Source: Alphaproteobacteria bacterium
GTDB lineage: Bacteria; Pseudomonadota; Alphaproteobacteria; Rhizobiales; Rhizobiaceae
Reading direction: 5' to 3'
DNA: 64,000 bases
NCBI GenBank assembly: GCA_018823835.1
Contig: JAHJHT010000008.1
Coordinates: 308,668 to 372,667 of the forward strand
A model generated the notes under the pieces. It searched no databases, was not told the origin of the DNA, and was given only the letters and a program-made list of their open reading frames with translations. Both the position numbers and the translations under genes were made by a program. Below, piece by piece: positions 34,879 through 44,295 of this stretch; the stretch's first letter is position 1, and each line of letters opens with the position of its first letter.

Positions 34879-35681
34879 ACCAGGCAAGACATGACAACCG
34901 CGTGCGCTTCGGCGTACCGGACGATTCGATGGTTTTCGCGCGCGGGGTGCGCAAGTCCTATGGACATCTCGAGGTGCTCAAGGGTGTCGATCTCGACGTA
35001 CCGGTCGGGTCGGTCGCCTGCATCATCGGCCCGTCGGGCTCGGGCAAGAGCACCTTCCTGCGCTGCATCAACCACCTTGAGAAACTCAGCGGCGGCATTC
35101 TTCTCGTCGATGGCGAATTCATCGGCTACGACCTGCGCGGCGACAGGCTCTATGAGGTCAAGGACGATCTCCTGTGCAGCCGTCGCGCCGAGATCGGCAT
35201 GCTGTTCCAGTCGTTCAACCTGTTCTCCAACATGACCGTCCTGGAGAACCTGATCGAAGCGCCGACGCAGGTGAGGCGGGTTCCGGTCCAGCAGGCGAAA
35301 GCAGAAGCCGAGGTGCTGCTGGCACGCGTCGGACTCCTCGACAAGATCGACCGCTACCCGCGCGAGCTTTCCGGCGGTCAGCAGCAGCGCGTGGCCATCG
35401 CGCGGGCCATGGCGATGAAACCGAAGGTCCTGCTGTTTGATGAACCGACCTCGGCACTCGACCCCGAACTGGTGGGCGAAGTGCTGCACGTGATGCGTGA
35501 CCTTGCCGAAAGCGGAATGACGATGGTGGTGGTAACCCACGAAGTCGCCTTCGCCCGCGAGATCGGCGATCAGCTGATCTTCATGGATGAGGGGGTGATC
35601 GTCGAACGCGGCGTGCCGCGCGAAATGATCGCAGATCCCCAGTCACCCAGGACGCGGGAGTTCCTGTCCCGGGTCCTCTAG
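34875..35681 (+). CDS. polar-amino-acid-type ABC transporter ATP-binding protein
   Basis: A 268-residue ATPase with Walker A (GPSGSGKST), the signature [17 protein letters not shown], Walker B ([14 protein letters not shown]) and the H-loop [14 protein letters not shown], all intact. It drives the permease encoded immediately upstream. It is the last gene of the oxygenase-oxidase-importer unit and ends 31 bp from the convergent GMC oxidoreductase gene. Confidence 0.95.
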   Translation: MNQARHDNRVRFGVPDDSMVFARGVRKSYGHLEVLKGVDLDVPVGSVACIIGPSGSGKSTFLRCINHLEKLSGGILLVDGEFIGYDLRGDRLYEVKDDLLCSRRAEIGMLFQSFNLFSNMTVLENLIEAPTQVRRVPVQQAKAEAEVLLARVGLLDKIDRYPRELSGGQQQRVAIARAMAMKPKVLLFDEPTSALDPELVGEVLHVMRDLAESGMTMVVVTHEVAFAREIGDQLIFMDEGVIVERGVPREMIADPQSPRTREFLSRVL

Positions 35682-35712
35682 GCCATGCCGCTTGGCTGCT
35701 GGGGGACCGGCC

Positions 35713-37320
35713 TTAGCCGGACATCACCAGATCCGAGGCGCGCTCGGCAATCATCACGACAGGCGCGTGCGTGTTTCCAGACACGATGCGCGGCATGACC
35801 GATGCGTCGGCGATGAGCAGATTGTCGATACCCTGGACGCGCAGCGAAGGATCGACCACCGCCCGCGGGTCATCGGGTCGGCCCATTCTGGCGGTGCCGA
35901 CGGGATGAAATATCGTTGTCGCGATACGGCCTGCCGCCTCCACGAGTTCATCGTCGCCTGCAATCTCGGCGCCCGGCGAGACTTCGTGCGGCTTGAAGGC
36001 GCGCAGCCTTTCGGTTGCCATCAGGCGGCGCGCCAGCCGGATCGATTCCACGGCAACATTGCGGTCTTCGGCGGTTGCCAGATAGTTGGGCGCGATGATG
36101 GGGGCTGCGCGGTGATCCGCTGCACCAAGCGTCACGGAGCCGGTGCTCTCGGGACGCAGATTGCATACCGAAACGGTAATCGCCGGGTAGGAATGCAAGG
36201 GCTGGCCGAAGGCGTCGAGCGACAGCGGCTGGACGTGAAACTCGACATTGGGCGTTGCAAAGCGCGGGTTGGACCGCGTGAACAGGCCGAGCTGGCTTGG
36301 CGCCATTGCCATCGGACCGGAGCGCCTGATGGCGTATTCGGCAGCGATCCTGGCCTTGCCCAGCAGGCTCGCCTGCATGTCGTTGAGCGTGCGGGCACCC
36401 TCGATGCGATAGGAGGTCCTTAACTGCAGATGATCCTGGAGGTTCTGTCCCAGCCCCGGCATGTCCTTGACGACGTTGATTCCAAGGTCCTGCAGATGGG
36501 CGCCCGGACCAATGCCGGACAGCATGAGAATCTGCGGCGTGCCAATCGATCCGGCCGTGAGGATCACCTGGCGACGGGCGAGGGCGGTGGTCAGGCGGCC
36601 GCCCTGATCGAGTTCAACGCCCGATGCACGCGCACCATCAAGCCGCAGCCTGGTGACCTGCGCGCCGGTCAGGATTGTCAGGTTCGGCCGGCGACGGATT
36701 TCGGGGCCGAGAAATGCGCGGGCGGCACTCCACCTGACACCCGATTTCTGGGTAACTTCGAAATAGCCGGCACCTTCATTGTCGCCGCTGTTGAAGTCAT
36801 TCGTCGGCTTGATGCCGAGTTCTCCGGCGGCCTCTCGCACGGCGTCGAGGATTGGCCAGTGCAGGCGTTGGCGCTCGACCAGCATCTCTCCGGCCGTGCC
36901 GTGACCTTCCGCCTCGCTGTGATAGCGTTCCGACCGCATGAACAGCGGCAGCACGTCGTCCCAGCTCCAGCCGGTGCATCCCATCTGTGCCCAGGAATCG
37001 TAATCGGCTGCCTGGCCGCGCATGTAGATCATGCCGTTGATCGAGGAACAGCCGCCGATGAGCTTGCCGCGCGGATACGCGATGGAACGCCCGCCAAGAC
37101 CGGGTTCGGCGGCGGTGCGGTACATCCAGTCGGTTCTCGGATTGCCGATGCAGTAGAGGTAGCCGACGGGTATGTGCACCCATGGGTAGTGATCGGAGCC
37201 GCCGGCTTCGATCAGCAGGACCGTGCGGGCAGGGTCCGCCGACAGGCGGTTGGCAAGAACGCATCCGGCCGAGCCGGCGCCGATCACGATATGGTCGAAT
37301 GTGCCGATTGCGTCAGACAT
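35713..37320 (-). CDS. GMC family FAD-dependent oxidoreductase (choline-dehydrogenase-like)
   Basis: A 535-residue GMC flavoprotein with the FAD motif IVIGAGSAGCVLANRLS, the GMC signature around GKLIGGCSSINGMIYMRG and the C-terminal catalytic region FHPVGTARMG and NTHAPVVMIAERA. It oxidises an alcohol to an aldehyde or ketone. The start at MSDAIG overlaps the kinase gene by 8 bases, so it is the last gene of the nine-gene polyol/ketose operon. It probably oxidises a polyol or alcohol of that pathway. Confidence 0.92.
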   Translation of the reverse strand: MSDAIGTFDHIVIGAGSAGCVLANRLSADPARTVLLIEAGGSDHYPWVHIPVGYLYCIGNPRTDWMYRTAAEPGLGGRSIAYPRGKLIGGCSSINGMIYMRGQAADYDSWAQMGCTGWSWDDVLPLFMRSERYHSEAEGHGTAGEMLVERQRLHWPILDAVREAAGELGIKPTNDFNSGDNEGAGYFEVTQKSGVRWSAARAFLGPEIRRRPNLTILTGAQVTRLRLDGARASGVELDQGGRLTTALARRQVILTAGSIGTPQILMLSGIGPGAHLQDLGINVVKDMPGLGQNLQDHLQLRTSYRIEGARTLNDMQASLLGKARIAAEYAIRRSGPMAMAPSQLGLFTRSNPRFATPNVEFHVQPLSLDAFGQPLHSYPAITVSVCNLRPESTGSVTLGAADHRAAPIIAPNYLATAEDRNVAVESIRLARRLMATERLRAFKPHEVSPGAEIAGDDELVEAAGRIATTIFHPVGTARMGRPDDPRAVVDPSLRVQGIDNLLIADASVMPRIVSGNTHAPVVMIAERASDLVMSG

Positions 37321-38815
37321 CGCCCAACTGCCGAAGCTTGGCCCAGTGAGGCGCAAGGCTCTGTTCTATCGCCTGCCAAAGCTCGTAGCGGCGCTGGTAG
37401 ATCGCGTTGCGCTGCGGGTCGGGCGTGATCTGGCTTGCAGGTGCGACCATGGCGGCGGCCGCCTCGTCGAGATCGGCAAAGCGCCCGGCGCCAATGGCTG
37501 CCGCCATGGCCGCGCCGAGCGCACCTGCCTCCGGCTGGGCCGCTACCGCGAGGGTGCGGCCGAGCATGTCGGCCAGCATCTGCGGCCAGACCGGACTGCG
37601 CGCGCCGCCGCCTGAAATAGTGATGTTTTCGGACTCGACGCCAGCCGCGCGGAGCTTCGTGAGATGGGCGAGATGGGCGAAGGATACGCCCTCGAACAGG
37701 GCGCGCAGGAGATCCCCCGTGTCGTGCCAGCCGGCGATGCCGAAAAAGCCGGCGCGCGCCGAAGGATCGCTGGAGGCGCCATAGAGATAGGGATGATACA
37801 TCGGTGCATCGGCCCGCAAGGGAGAGGCCAGCGCCAGCGCATCGGCCAAGGCGTAGGGCGTGCCATCGGCACGCTCGTCGTGACGCAGCAGATGATGAAC
37901 CATCCATTCGAGGTTTGCCGCCGAGGTGGCCGAATTTTCCATCGCCATATAGCGCCCCGGTGTCAGGCCGCAGGACATGAAGACATTACCGGCAGGCTTC
38001 TCGACAATGGCCTGGTTGATGCTCCACGTGCCGATGATGACCGAGGCCTCGCCGGGCCTGGTGACGCCAGCCCCGACCGCACTCGCAACGACATCGAAAA
38101 GGCCCGCGACGACCGGTGTACCCGCTGCAAGCCCGGTGCGCGCTGCCACCTCCGCCGTCACGGTTCCGGCGACATCCGTCGGCCACAGCAATGGCGGGAG
38201 AATTGATCTCGACTGAGCCAACCCGTAGGCCTCGAGAAGGTCATCGTCATAGCTGTTCTCAGGCAGCCGCAGCAGACCGGCGCCGCCCATGTCCGACACT
38301 TCGCTGGCGACACGACCGGTGAGCGCGTGAGTGACCACGTCCTTGCACATAAGGACATGGGCCGCGCGCTCCATCAATTCGGGTTGGTGTTTGGCCATCC
38401 AGGCCAACAGCGTCGGCGTCTGTGCCGGCCAGGGCCGCTGCAGCGCGATTTTCGAGATCGTGTCGGAGACGCCGGAAGCGTCCCACTCCGCAACGAGCGC
38501 TGCAGCGCGTGTGTCCATCGACTGGATTGCCGCCAGCGGCGCCTCGTCGGCATCGAGCAGGTAGAGGCCGTTGCCATGCCCGGCTGTACCGATGCCGGCA
38601 ACGTCCTTGCCCTGCAGTCCGCTTTTTGCCAACACCTCCTGGATCAGCGCGTCGAGATCGCTGCGAAGCCGGCCAAGGTCGCGCTCCACCCGGCCGGGCG
38701 CCGGGCTGGTGCCGCCGGTCTCGCGACCGGCCCTGGCGAGTTCCAAGCCCGTTTCGTCAAACAGCAGCGCCTTGACGCCGGTATTGCCGGCATCGATGCC
38801 TAGATAGGCTTTCAC
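37313..38815 (-). CDS. FGGY family carbohydrate kinase, L-xylulose-kinase-like
   Basis: A 500-residue sugar kinase with the N-terminal phosphate loop YLGIDAGNTGVKALLFD and the C-terminal GGGARSPVWPQMLADM adenosine motif. The central TPVVAGLFDVVASAVGAG and NLEWM segments resemble E. coli L-xylulose kinase LyxK more than glycerol, erythritol or autoinducer-2 kinases. It should phosphorylate a ketose or polyol delivered by the operon's ABC importer. It overlaps the aldolase gene by 4 bases and the GMC gene by 8. Precise substrate unresolved. Confidence 0.88.
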   Translation of the reverse strand: MKAYLGIDAGNTGVKALLFDETGLELARAGRETGGTSPAPGRVERDLGRLRSDLDALIQEVLAKSGLQGKDVAGIGTAGHGNGLYLLDADEAPLAAIQSMDTRAAALVAEWDASGVSDTISKIALQRPWPAQTPTLLAWMAKHQPELMERAAHVLMCKDVVTHALTGRVASEVSDMGGAGLLRLPENSYDDDLLEAYGLAQSRSILPPLLWPTDVAGTVTAEVAARTGLAAGTPVVAGLFDVVASAVGAGVTRPGEASVIIGTWSINQAIVEKPAGNVFMSCGLTPGRYMAMENSATSAANLEWMVHHLLRHDERADGTPYALADALALASPLRADAPMYHPYLYGASSDPSARAGFFGIAGWHDTGDLLRALFEGVSFAHLAHLTKLRAAGVESENITISGGGARSPVWPQMLADMLGRTLAVAAQPEAGALGAAMAAAIGAGRFADLDEAAAAMVAPASQITPDPQRNAIYQRRYELWQAIEQSLAPHWAKLRQLGDV

Positions 38816-39660
38816 TGGCCGTTAGCCTGGCTGTAGATGTTCCACGCGGCGTCGGCGTCGGCACCATCGTGGATCAGCGCCATAAGCGCCGCCACCACGG
38901 CACGTGGATTGTCGTGCTGGTATATGTTGCGTCCATAGACCATGCCGTGTGCTCCCTGGGCCATCAGCGCTGCCGAAGTTTCGATGACGCGCCGCAGATC
39001 GGCCTTGCCGCCGCCACGCACCAGGACCGGGCACCGTGCGGCCTCCACGACGTGGTGGAAATCGTTCGGATCGTCGGTCGGATCGGCCTTGATGATATCG
39101 GCTCCCATCTCGCGCGCCAACCGGACCAGCGTGACGATTTTCTGGGTGTCGCCATCGACAAGGTAGCCGCCCTGGTCGTTGGGCAGCATGACAAGCGGCT
39201 CGATCATCAGCGGCATGCCGTACTTCTCGCATTCATTGCCAAGCCGGCTGATGTTCGCCACGCACTGCCTGAACAGGTCGGGCTCGTCGGGCAGCATGAA
39301 CAGGTTGACGACAACGCAGGCGGCATCCATGCGCAAGGCCGGCAGGATTGGGTCGCTCTCGTTCTGCAGCACGGCCCACATGTCCCGGTGGCGAACGCGG
39401 TTGTACGGGTTGCCCATGTCGACGCGCATCACCAGCGCTGGACGGTTGGCGCCCGGCAGCGACTGCAGCAGGTCGGACTGGCCGTAATTCATCTGGATCG
39501 CATCTGGTCCGGCGTCGACCAGCATCTTCACGACACCCGCCATGTCCTCGAGGCCGGACATGAAGGAAGGTTCGTTGCACACGCCATGATCGATTGCGAC
39601 ATCGAGGCAGCGGCCGTTTTTCATCAGCCGGTTCAGCCGGACTTTCTTGCTCAGATACAT
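38812..39660 (-). CDS. class I aldolase, DhnA/LsrF (DeoC-LacD) family
   Basis: A 282-residue TIM-barrel aldolase of the DhnA fructose-bisphosphate aldolase/LsrF type: LDVAIDHGVCNEPSF at the N-terminus, the Schiff-base lysine in GADIIKADPTDDP and the phosphate site CPVLVRGGGKAD. The start at MYLSKK is chosen because a GGAGA site precedes it; a further ATG lies 12 bases upstream. It would cleave or transfer acyl groups on a phosphorylated ketose made by the kinase and GlpD-like enzyme. It lies between those two genes in the operon. Confidence 0.88.
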   Translation of the reverse strand: MYLSKKVRLNRLMKNGRCLDVAIDHGVCNEPSFMSGLEDMAGVVKMLVDAGPDAIQMNYGQSDLLQSLPGANRPALVMRVDMGNPYNRVRHRDMWAVLQNESDPILPALRMDAACVVVNLFMLPDEPDLFRQCVANISRLGNECEKYGMPLMIEPLVMLPNDQGGYLVDGDTQKIVTLVRLAREMGADIIKADPTDDPNDFHHVVEAARCPVLVRGGGKADLRRVIETSAALMAQGAHGMVYGRNIYQHDNPRAVVAALMALIHDGADADAAWNIYSQANGQ

Positions 39661-39680
39661 TGCGGTCTCCATCAGGGAAT

Positions 39681-41357
39681 TTAGTGCTGGATGCGGTGGC
39701 GGTGCTCGATGGTCTCGTTGAAGCGGGCCACGGCCTTGGATGTTTCCTCGACCGACCAGCCGAACGTTGAGCCCAAAAGGGCAGCTATCTCGGAGGTCAG
39801 TTCGGCATTGATGCGACCTTCGATGCCCAGCGTCGTCCGTCGCAACAGGATGTCGCCAATCTCGCGCACCCGTTCATTCTCGATCAGGAACAGCAGCTCG
39901 CGTCGCGAATAATCGGGCGCCGACGCAAGTGCCGCGTCATCGCCCTCGGCCATGAAAGCTGCCACGGCCTCCGAGCGGCTTCCGTAGCGGCTCACCAGTG
40001 TCGAAAAGCGCGCCTCGGTCAGGCCGGCCGTGCCCGCACACTGACGGATCCATGCGGCACGCTCGCGTGCGTCGACAGGCAGGTTGCGTCCGCCCCCGAT
40101 CTTGAGATCGTAGGTGTCGACGCTTCTGGCCCGGCCAAGCTCTGCCAATGCCAGATCGGCGACTTCCTCGCCGAAAACACGAAAGGTGGTCCACTTGCCG
40201 CCGATCAGCGTAAGCACGGCGAAGGGCTGCCTGCCAGCCGGTTCGACGTCCACCGAATGGTCGCGGCTGATGCGGCCTGTCGCGCCTTCCTCGCTGATCG
40301 GCAGGGGCCTGACGCCCGTGAAGGTGTGGACGATCTGTTCTTCGTCCACCCTCAGGTGCGGGAAGACGTTTCCGAGCGCCTCCAGCATGTAGTTCTTCTC
40401 ATCTTCGAAGCAGACGGCTGCGTCGGGATCGTCAATCAATATGTCGGTCGATCCGACCATCGCGGCACCGGCATGCGCAAACGCGATGCAGATGCGTCCG
40501 TCATGGTTCTCGTAATAGACCATGTGGTCGCCCAGAGCGGCCTGGAGTTCCGGATTGCGGATCATCAGGTGCGAGCCCTTGGTGCCATGCACGCGCTTGG
40601 AATTGGCGCCGGGCTGGATCGCGGATCCGACAATGTCGACCCACGCCCCGGTGGCATTGATGACCACGCGGGGTGTGATGTTGCCGCTTGCTCCGCTCAG
40701 CCGGTCCCGCCACCGGATCTGACCCGCCTCGATGCCAATGATTTCGGTGTAGGAGAAGGCGCGGCCTTCGGCTTCCGCCTCGGTGTCGAGGATCATCTCG
40801 AGGCCGAGACGCTCGGGCAGCGAGACACGCGCGTCGAAATAAAGCACGCCGCCAACTGCCGATTCCGTGATTCCGGGGACCATCCGGCGCAAGGCGGCAC
40901 GGCCCAAGCCGCGATGGCGCGGCATCGTTCGGCTGTGACGCGCCAGGAGGTCGTAGAGCAGAAGACCGGCGCGTATCATCAGCCCCGGACGCCTGTGGGG
41001 CTTGACGCTTGCGCCGAAGAAGCTGGCGATGGTCGGCAGCGTTCCGCTGACCCACGAACTGATGGGCACGACGGTCGGTAGCGGCGATACGCAGTGCGGC
41101 GCGTTTTTCAGGAGCCGGTCACGCTCCTGCAGAGACTGCCGGACCAGCCTGAACTCGCCATTCTCAAGATAACGAAGTCCGCCATGAACCATGCGCGAAA
41201 GGGCGGCGCTGGCACCCGAGCAGAAGTCGTCGCGCTCCATAAGCACGACCTTGACGCCCTGCAGTGCCAGTTCGCGAAAGGCGCTGATGCCATTGATACC
41301 GCCGCCGATGACCAGAACGTCGACCTGGTCGGGGATGGCAGGGGTGGTCCCTTTCAT
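39681..41357 (-). CDS. FAD-dependent glycerol-3-phosphate-dehydrogenase-like protein (GlpD/EryB family)
   Basis: A 558-residue flavoprotein with the FAD motif VLVIGGGINGISAFRELAL, the GlpD signature FCSGASAALSRMVHGGLRYL and a complete C-terminal DAO_C domain. GlpD relatives oxidise sn-glycerol-3-phosphate; EryB relatives oxidise erythritol phosphate. Here the FGGY kinase and class I aldolase in the same operon suggest oxidation of a polyol phosphate to a ketose phosphate. It is flanked tightly by the aldo/keto reductase (2-bp gap) and the aldolase. Confidence 0.9.
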   Translation of the reverse strand: MKGTTPAIPDQVDVLVIGGGINGISAFRELALQGVKVVLMERDDFCSGASAALSRMVHGGLRYLENGEFRLVRQSLQERDRLLKNAPHCVSPLPTVVPISSWVSGTLPTIASFFGASVKPHRRPGLMIRAGLLLYDLLARHSRTMPRHRGLGRAALRRMVPGITESAVGGVLYFDARVSLPERLGLEMILDTEAEAEGRAFSYTEIIGIEAGQIRWRDRLSGASGNITPRVVINATGAWVDIVGSAIQPGANSKRVHGTKGSHLMIRNPELQAALGDHMVYYENHDGRICIAFAHAGAAMVGSTDILIDDPDAAVCFEDEKNYMLEALGNVFPHLRVDEEQIVHTFTGVRPLPISEEGATGRISRDHSVDVEPAGRQPFAVLTLIGGKWTTFRVFGEEVADLALAELGRARSVDTYDLKIGGGRNLPVDARERAAWIRQCAGTAGLTEARFSTLVSRYGSRSEAVAAFMAEGDDAALASAPDYSRRELLFLIENERVREIGDILLRRTTLGIEGRINAELTSEIAALLGSTFGWSVEETSKAVARFNETIEHRHRIQH

Positions 41358-41359
41358 GG

Positions 41360-42352
41360 CTACTCGGCCCCGGCTACCGGGCCGAGATGCGACGCAATTG
41401 CCGCGTCGACGGAAGACAGGTCCTCGCGTGAAAGGGTGATGCGCCCGGCATGTGCGTTCTCGACCGCCTGCTTGTCATTGCGTGCGCCACACAGCGAGAA
41501 TGTGATTCCCGGCTGGGCGAGCGTCCACGCGATGACGATCTGGCCGACATCGGCCTGGTGCGCCGCAGCAATGGGCCCGATGGCACTGGCAAAGGCGGTG
41601 ACGCGGGCAAGATTGGCGGATGAAAAGCGCGGGTTTGTTCGGCGAAGATCGTCGCCCTCGAAAACGCGGTCCGGCCCAATCCTCCCGGTCAGCAGACCGA
41701 GAGCCAGGCTGGAATAGCTGATGACCGAGATGTCATTGGCGCGGCAGTCGGGCAGCAGGGTGTTTTCCAGCCCGCGGTCCAGCATGTTGTAGGCTTCCTG
41801 CACGCAGTCCACCTGACCGCAGGCCATGTAGGCCGAAAGGTCCTGCCGGGTTGCATTGCTGATGCCGATCGCACGTGTCTTGCCTTCGGCCTTGAGCGCC
41901 AGCAGCGCTTCCATGGTTTCGGCGATGGGCGTCGTCGGGTCCTGCCAATGCGTGATGAAGACATCGACGTGGTCGGTGCTGAGACGCCTGAGGCTCGCCT
42001 CGAGTTCGGCACGCACCGACTGCGCGCCGAGATAGCGGTGAATGGTCTTGCCGTCCTGCTCGACGAACGCGTTGCCCTTGTCGGTGTCCCAGACGAGGCC
42101 GCATTTGGTGACCAGCACGACATCGTCGCGGCGCCCCTTTATGGCCCGGCCGACAACTTCCTCGGCCCGGCCCAGGCCATAGGCCGGCGCGGTGTCGATC
42201 AGCGTGATCCCGGCATCGAGCGAGGCATGGATCGCGGCGATGGACGCTTCATCGTCGCCGCCGCCCCACATCCAGCCGCCCATGGCCCAGGTTCCCAGGC
42301 CCACCGCGCTTGCGGTGACACCACTTCTGCCGATCTCACGCTTCATTTGCAT
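41360..42352 (-). CDS. aldo/keto reductase
   Basis: A 330-residue aldo/keto reductase with all four catalytic positions: Asp and Tyr in LIDTAPAYGLG, Lys in VLVTKCGLV and His in VFITHWQDP. The (alpha/beta)8 fold length is normal. It uses NAD(P)H to interconvert aldehydes and alcohols or sugars and polyols, and could process the aldehyde released by the operon's aldolase. It overlaps the SorC regulator gene by 17 bases. Confidence 0.92.
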   Translation of the reverse strand: MQMKREIGRSGVTASAVGLGTWAMGGWMWGGGDDEASIAAIHASLDAGITLIDTAPAYGLGRAEEVVGRAIKGRRDDVVLVTKCGLVWDTDKGNAFVEQDGKTIHRYLGAQSVRAELEASLRRLSTDHVDVFITHWQDPTTPIAETMEALLALKAEGKTRAIGISNATRQDLSAYMACGQVDCVQEAYNMLDRGLENTLLPDCRANDISVISYSSLALGLLTGRIGPDRVFEGDDLRRTNPRFSSANLARVTAFASAIGPIAAAHQADVGQIVIAWTLAQPGITFSLCGARNDKQAVENAHAGRITLSREDLSSVDAAIASHLGPVAGAE

Positions 42353-43319
42353 TTTGGTTTTCTTTCATGATTTCGACGACTGCCGTGGCAGTCCGCTCGT
42401 CGGTGATCAGGCTGCTTGCCAGCTTGCCGCTCAAAACTGCGGCGATAGGGCCCACCTTGTTGGAGCCCGATGCAATGGCGATACGGTATGGAATCTGCGC
42501 CAGTTCCTTGAGGGTCAGTGCCACCAGTCGCCGGTTCGTGGGGTGGTCGCAAAGCTCGCCGTTCTCGGTCACCAGATGCGCCAGCACTTCGCCGGCCGCA
42601 CCGGCCCGTTCCAGGGCTGCCCGCCCGATGGAATCGGTGAGAGACACGTAGGTGCTGTCGTCCTCACGTACCGAACCGATGCCGAAGACTGCCAGGTCGG
42701 CCCCTTTGGCCATGTCCAGGACCGAGCGGTTGACCTCCGCCCGCATCAACGCGGCGCGTTCCTTCTCGTTGGCGGCAAAGACCGGCGCGTAGAGCTGATA
42801 GGCCGTGCCACCCAGCTTTTCGGCCAGTGCGACAGCCACATGGTTGACGTCGGTGCGGAAGCGCCCCTGTACCCCGCCTGTCGCTGGTATGACCCGCACG
42901 TCGTACTTGCGTTTTGGCGCCAGCGCCTCGATCAGGGCGCAGAGTCCCTCGCCACCGGAGACCGCCAGGGTCATGCCGTCGCTGAGCTTGTCCAGCAGTG
43001 CCGAAGCGGCCGCTTCGGCAACCGCCATGAGAACGATGGCCGGATCGCTTGACGGCGAATGAACCGCCGTCGCCGATTGCAGGTGCCCCAGTTGCTTGAG
43101 GCTGGTTTTCAGTTCCGCTTCGGTGCCGAAGGGCGCCCGCAACTTGATTTCCACCAGCCCCCGCTCATGCCCTTCGCGGATCATCCGGTTGATCGTGGCA
43201 GGGGATATGCCCATGTGCTTGGCAATCTCGGCCTGCGAGCGGTGCTCCTGATAGAACAGCACCAGCACCTGATAGATGCGCCGAAGCCGCTCACTGTCGC
43301 TGAAAAGGGAGGGTGCCAC
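42336..43319 (-). CDS. SorC/DeoR-type sugar-binding transcriptional regulator
   Basis: A 327-residue regulator: an N-terminal helix-turn-helix (RSQAEIAKHMGISPATINRM, about residues 26-45) followed by a SorC/LsrR-type sugar-phosphate-binding domain (MTLAVSGGEGL; VFGIGSVREDDSTYV). Such regulators are released from DNA by a phosphorylated sugar made by the operon kinase. It sits between the ABC permease gene (4-bp gap) and the aldo/keto reductase, so it is expressed with the operon it presumably controls. The 33-bp symmetric dyad at 47000-47032, before the first gene, is its likely operator. Confidence 0.92.
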   Translation of the reverse strand: MAPSLFSDSERLRRIYQVLVLFYQEHRSQAEIAKHMGISPATINRMIREGHERGLVEIKLRAPFGTEAELKTSLKQLGHLQSATAVHSPSSDPAIVLMAVAEAAASALLDKLSDGMTLAVSGGEGLCALIEALAPKRKYDVRVIPATGGVQGRFRTDVNHVAVALAEKLGGTAYQLYAPVFAANEKERAALMRAEVNRSVLDMAKGADLAVFGIGSVREDDSTYVSLTDSIGRAALERAGAAGEVLAHLVTENGELCDHPTNRRLVALTLKELAQIPYRIAIASGSNKVGPIAAVLSGKLASSLITDERTATAVVEIMKENQNANEA

Positions 43320-43323
43320 GGGT

Positions 43324-44295
43324 TCAGCCTTTGCTCTTGCGGGTGTTGAGCAGATGGTCCGCGGTCACCGCCACCAGCAGAATGCCGCCACGGATAATGT
43401 CTTGCCAGTAGGGCGGCACGTTCAGCAGGATGAGCGAGGAGGTCACGAGCGACAGCAAGGCCGCGCCGAGCACTGCACCTGCAATCGTGCCTGCACCGCC
43501 GTTCAGGCTGGCGCCGCCGATGACGGCGGCGGCGATCACGCTGAGTTCCATGCCGACGCCGAATTGGGGGGTCGCCGCGCCGAACCGGGCCATGTAGACG
43601 ACGCCGGCGACGCCGGACAATGTCCCGCAGATCGTCGCGCAGATTACCTTGGTCCGGTTGGTGTTGACGCCGGAAAACAACGCCGCCTTCTCGTTGCTTC
43701 CGGTGTAGTAGACGCGGCGGAAAAAGGTGGAACGGCGCAGCAGTACGTCGAACACCGCAATCAGCACGACGAAGATGACGATCACGAATGGCACCGGGCC
43801 GAGGCTGCCCTGGCCGATGAACTTGAAGGCCGGCGGCAGGGAGAACAGCGACTGCGGCGTTCCCTTGGTGATCAACAGGCACAAGCCCCGCACGATCACC
43901 ATGAAGGCCAGAGAGACGATGAAGAAGTGCAGGCCGATGCGGGTCACGCACTGCCCCATCAGGAAGCCGATGAAGCCGCAGCAGGCGATGGCAATCAGGC
44001 TCGCTGTCCAGGGATCGAGACCGGCGAGAAACAGCGCCCCGCCGACGACCATCGAAAAGCACACCACTGAGCCGACTGACAGGTCTATGCCGCCTACGAT
44101 CAGCAGGATGGTCATGCCGATGACGACGATGCCTTCGACCGAAAAAGACAGCATCACTGCCCGCATATTCGACCAGGTCAGAAAGTAGGGAGATGCAAAG
44201 CTCATCACCACGAAAATCAGGGCGATGATCGCGAGCAGGCCAAACTCGCGGACACGAAACAGCCGTTTCACCACGGAGACGTTGGAAACTGTCAT
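43324..44295 (-). CDS. sugar ABC transporter permease (RbsC family)
   Basis: A 323-residue CUT2 permease with the family motif VGGIDLSVGSVVCFSM and the C-terminal AAAVIGGASLNGGAGTIAGAVLGA, about eight to ten helices. It shares one base with the ATPase gene. A single permease gene suggests a homodimeric channel. Confidence 0.94.
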   Translation of the reverse strand: MTVSNVSVVKRLFRVREFGLLAIIALIFVVMSFASPYFLTWSNMRAVMLSFSVEGIVVIGMTILLIVGGIDLSVGSVVCFSMVVGGALFLAGLDPWTASLIAIACCGFIGFLMGQCVTRIGLHFFIVSLAFMVIVRGLCLLITKGTPQSLFSLPPAFKFIGQGSLGPVPFVIVIFVVLIAVFDVLLRRSTFFRRVYYTGSNEKAALFSGVNTNRTKVICATICGTLSGVAGVVYMARFGAATPQFGVGMELSVIAAAVIGGASLNGGAGTIAGAVLGAALLSLVTSSLILLNVPPYWQDIIRGGILLVAVTADHLLNTRKSKG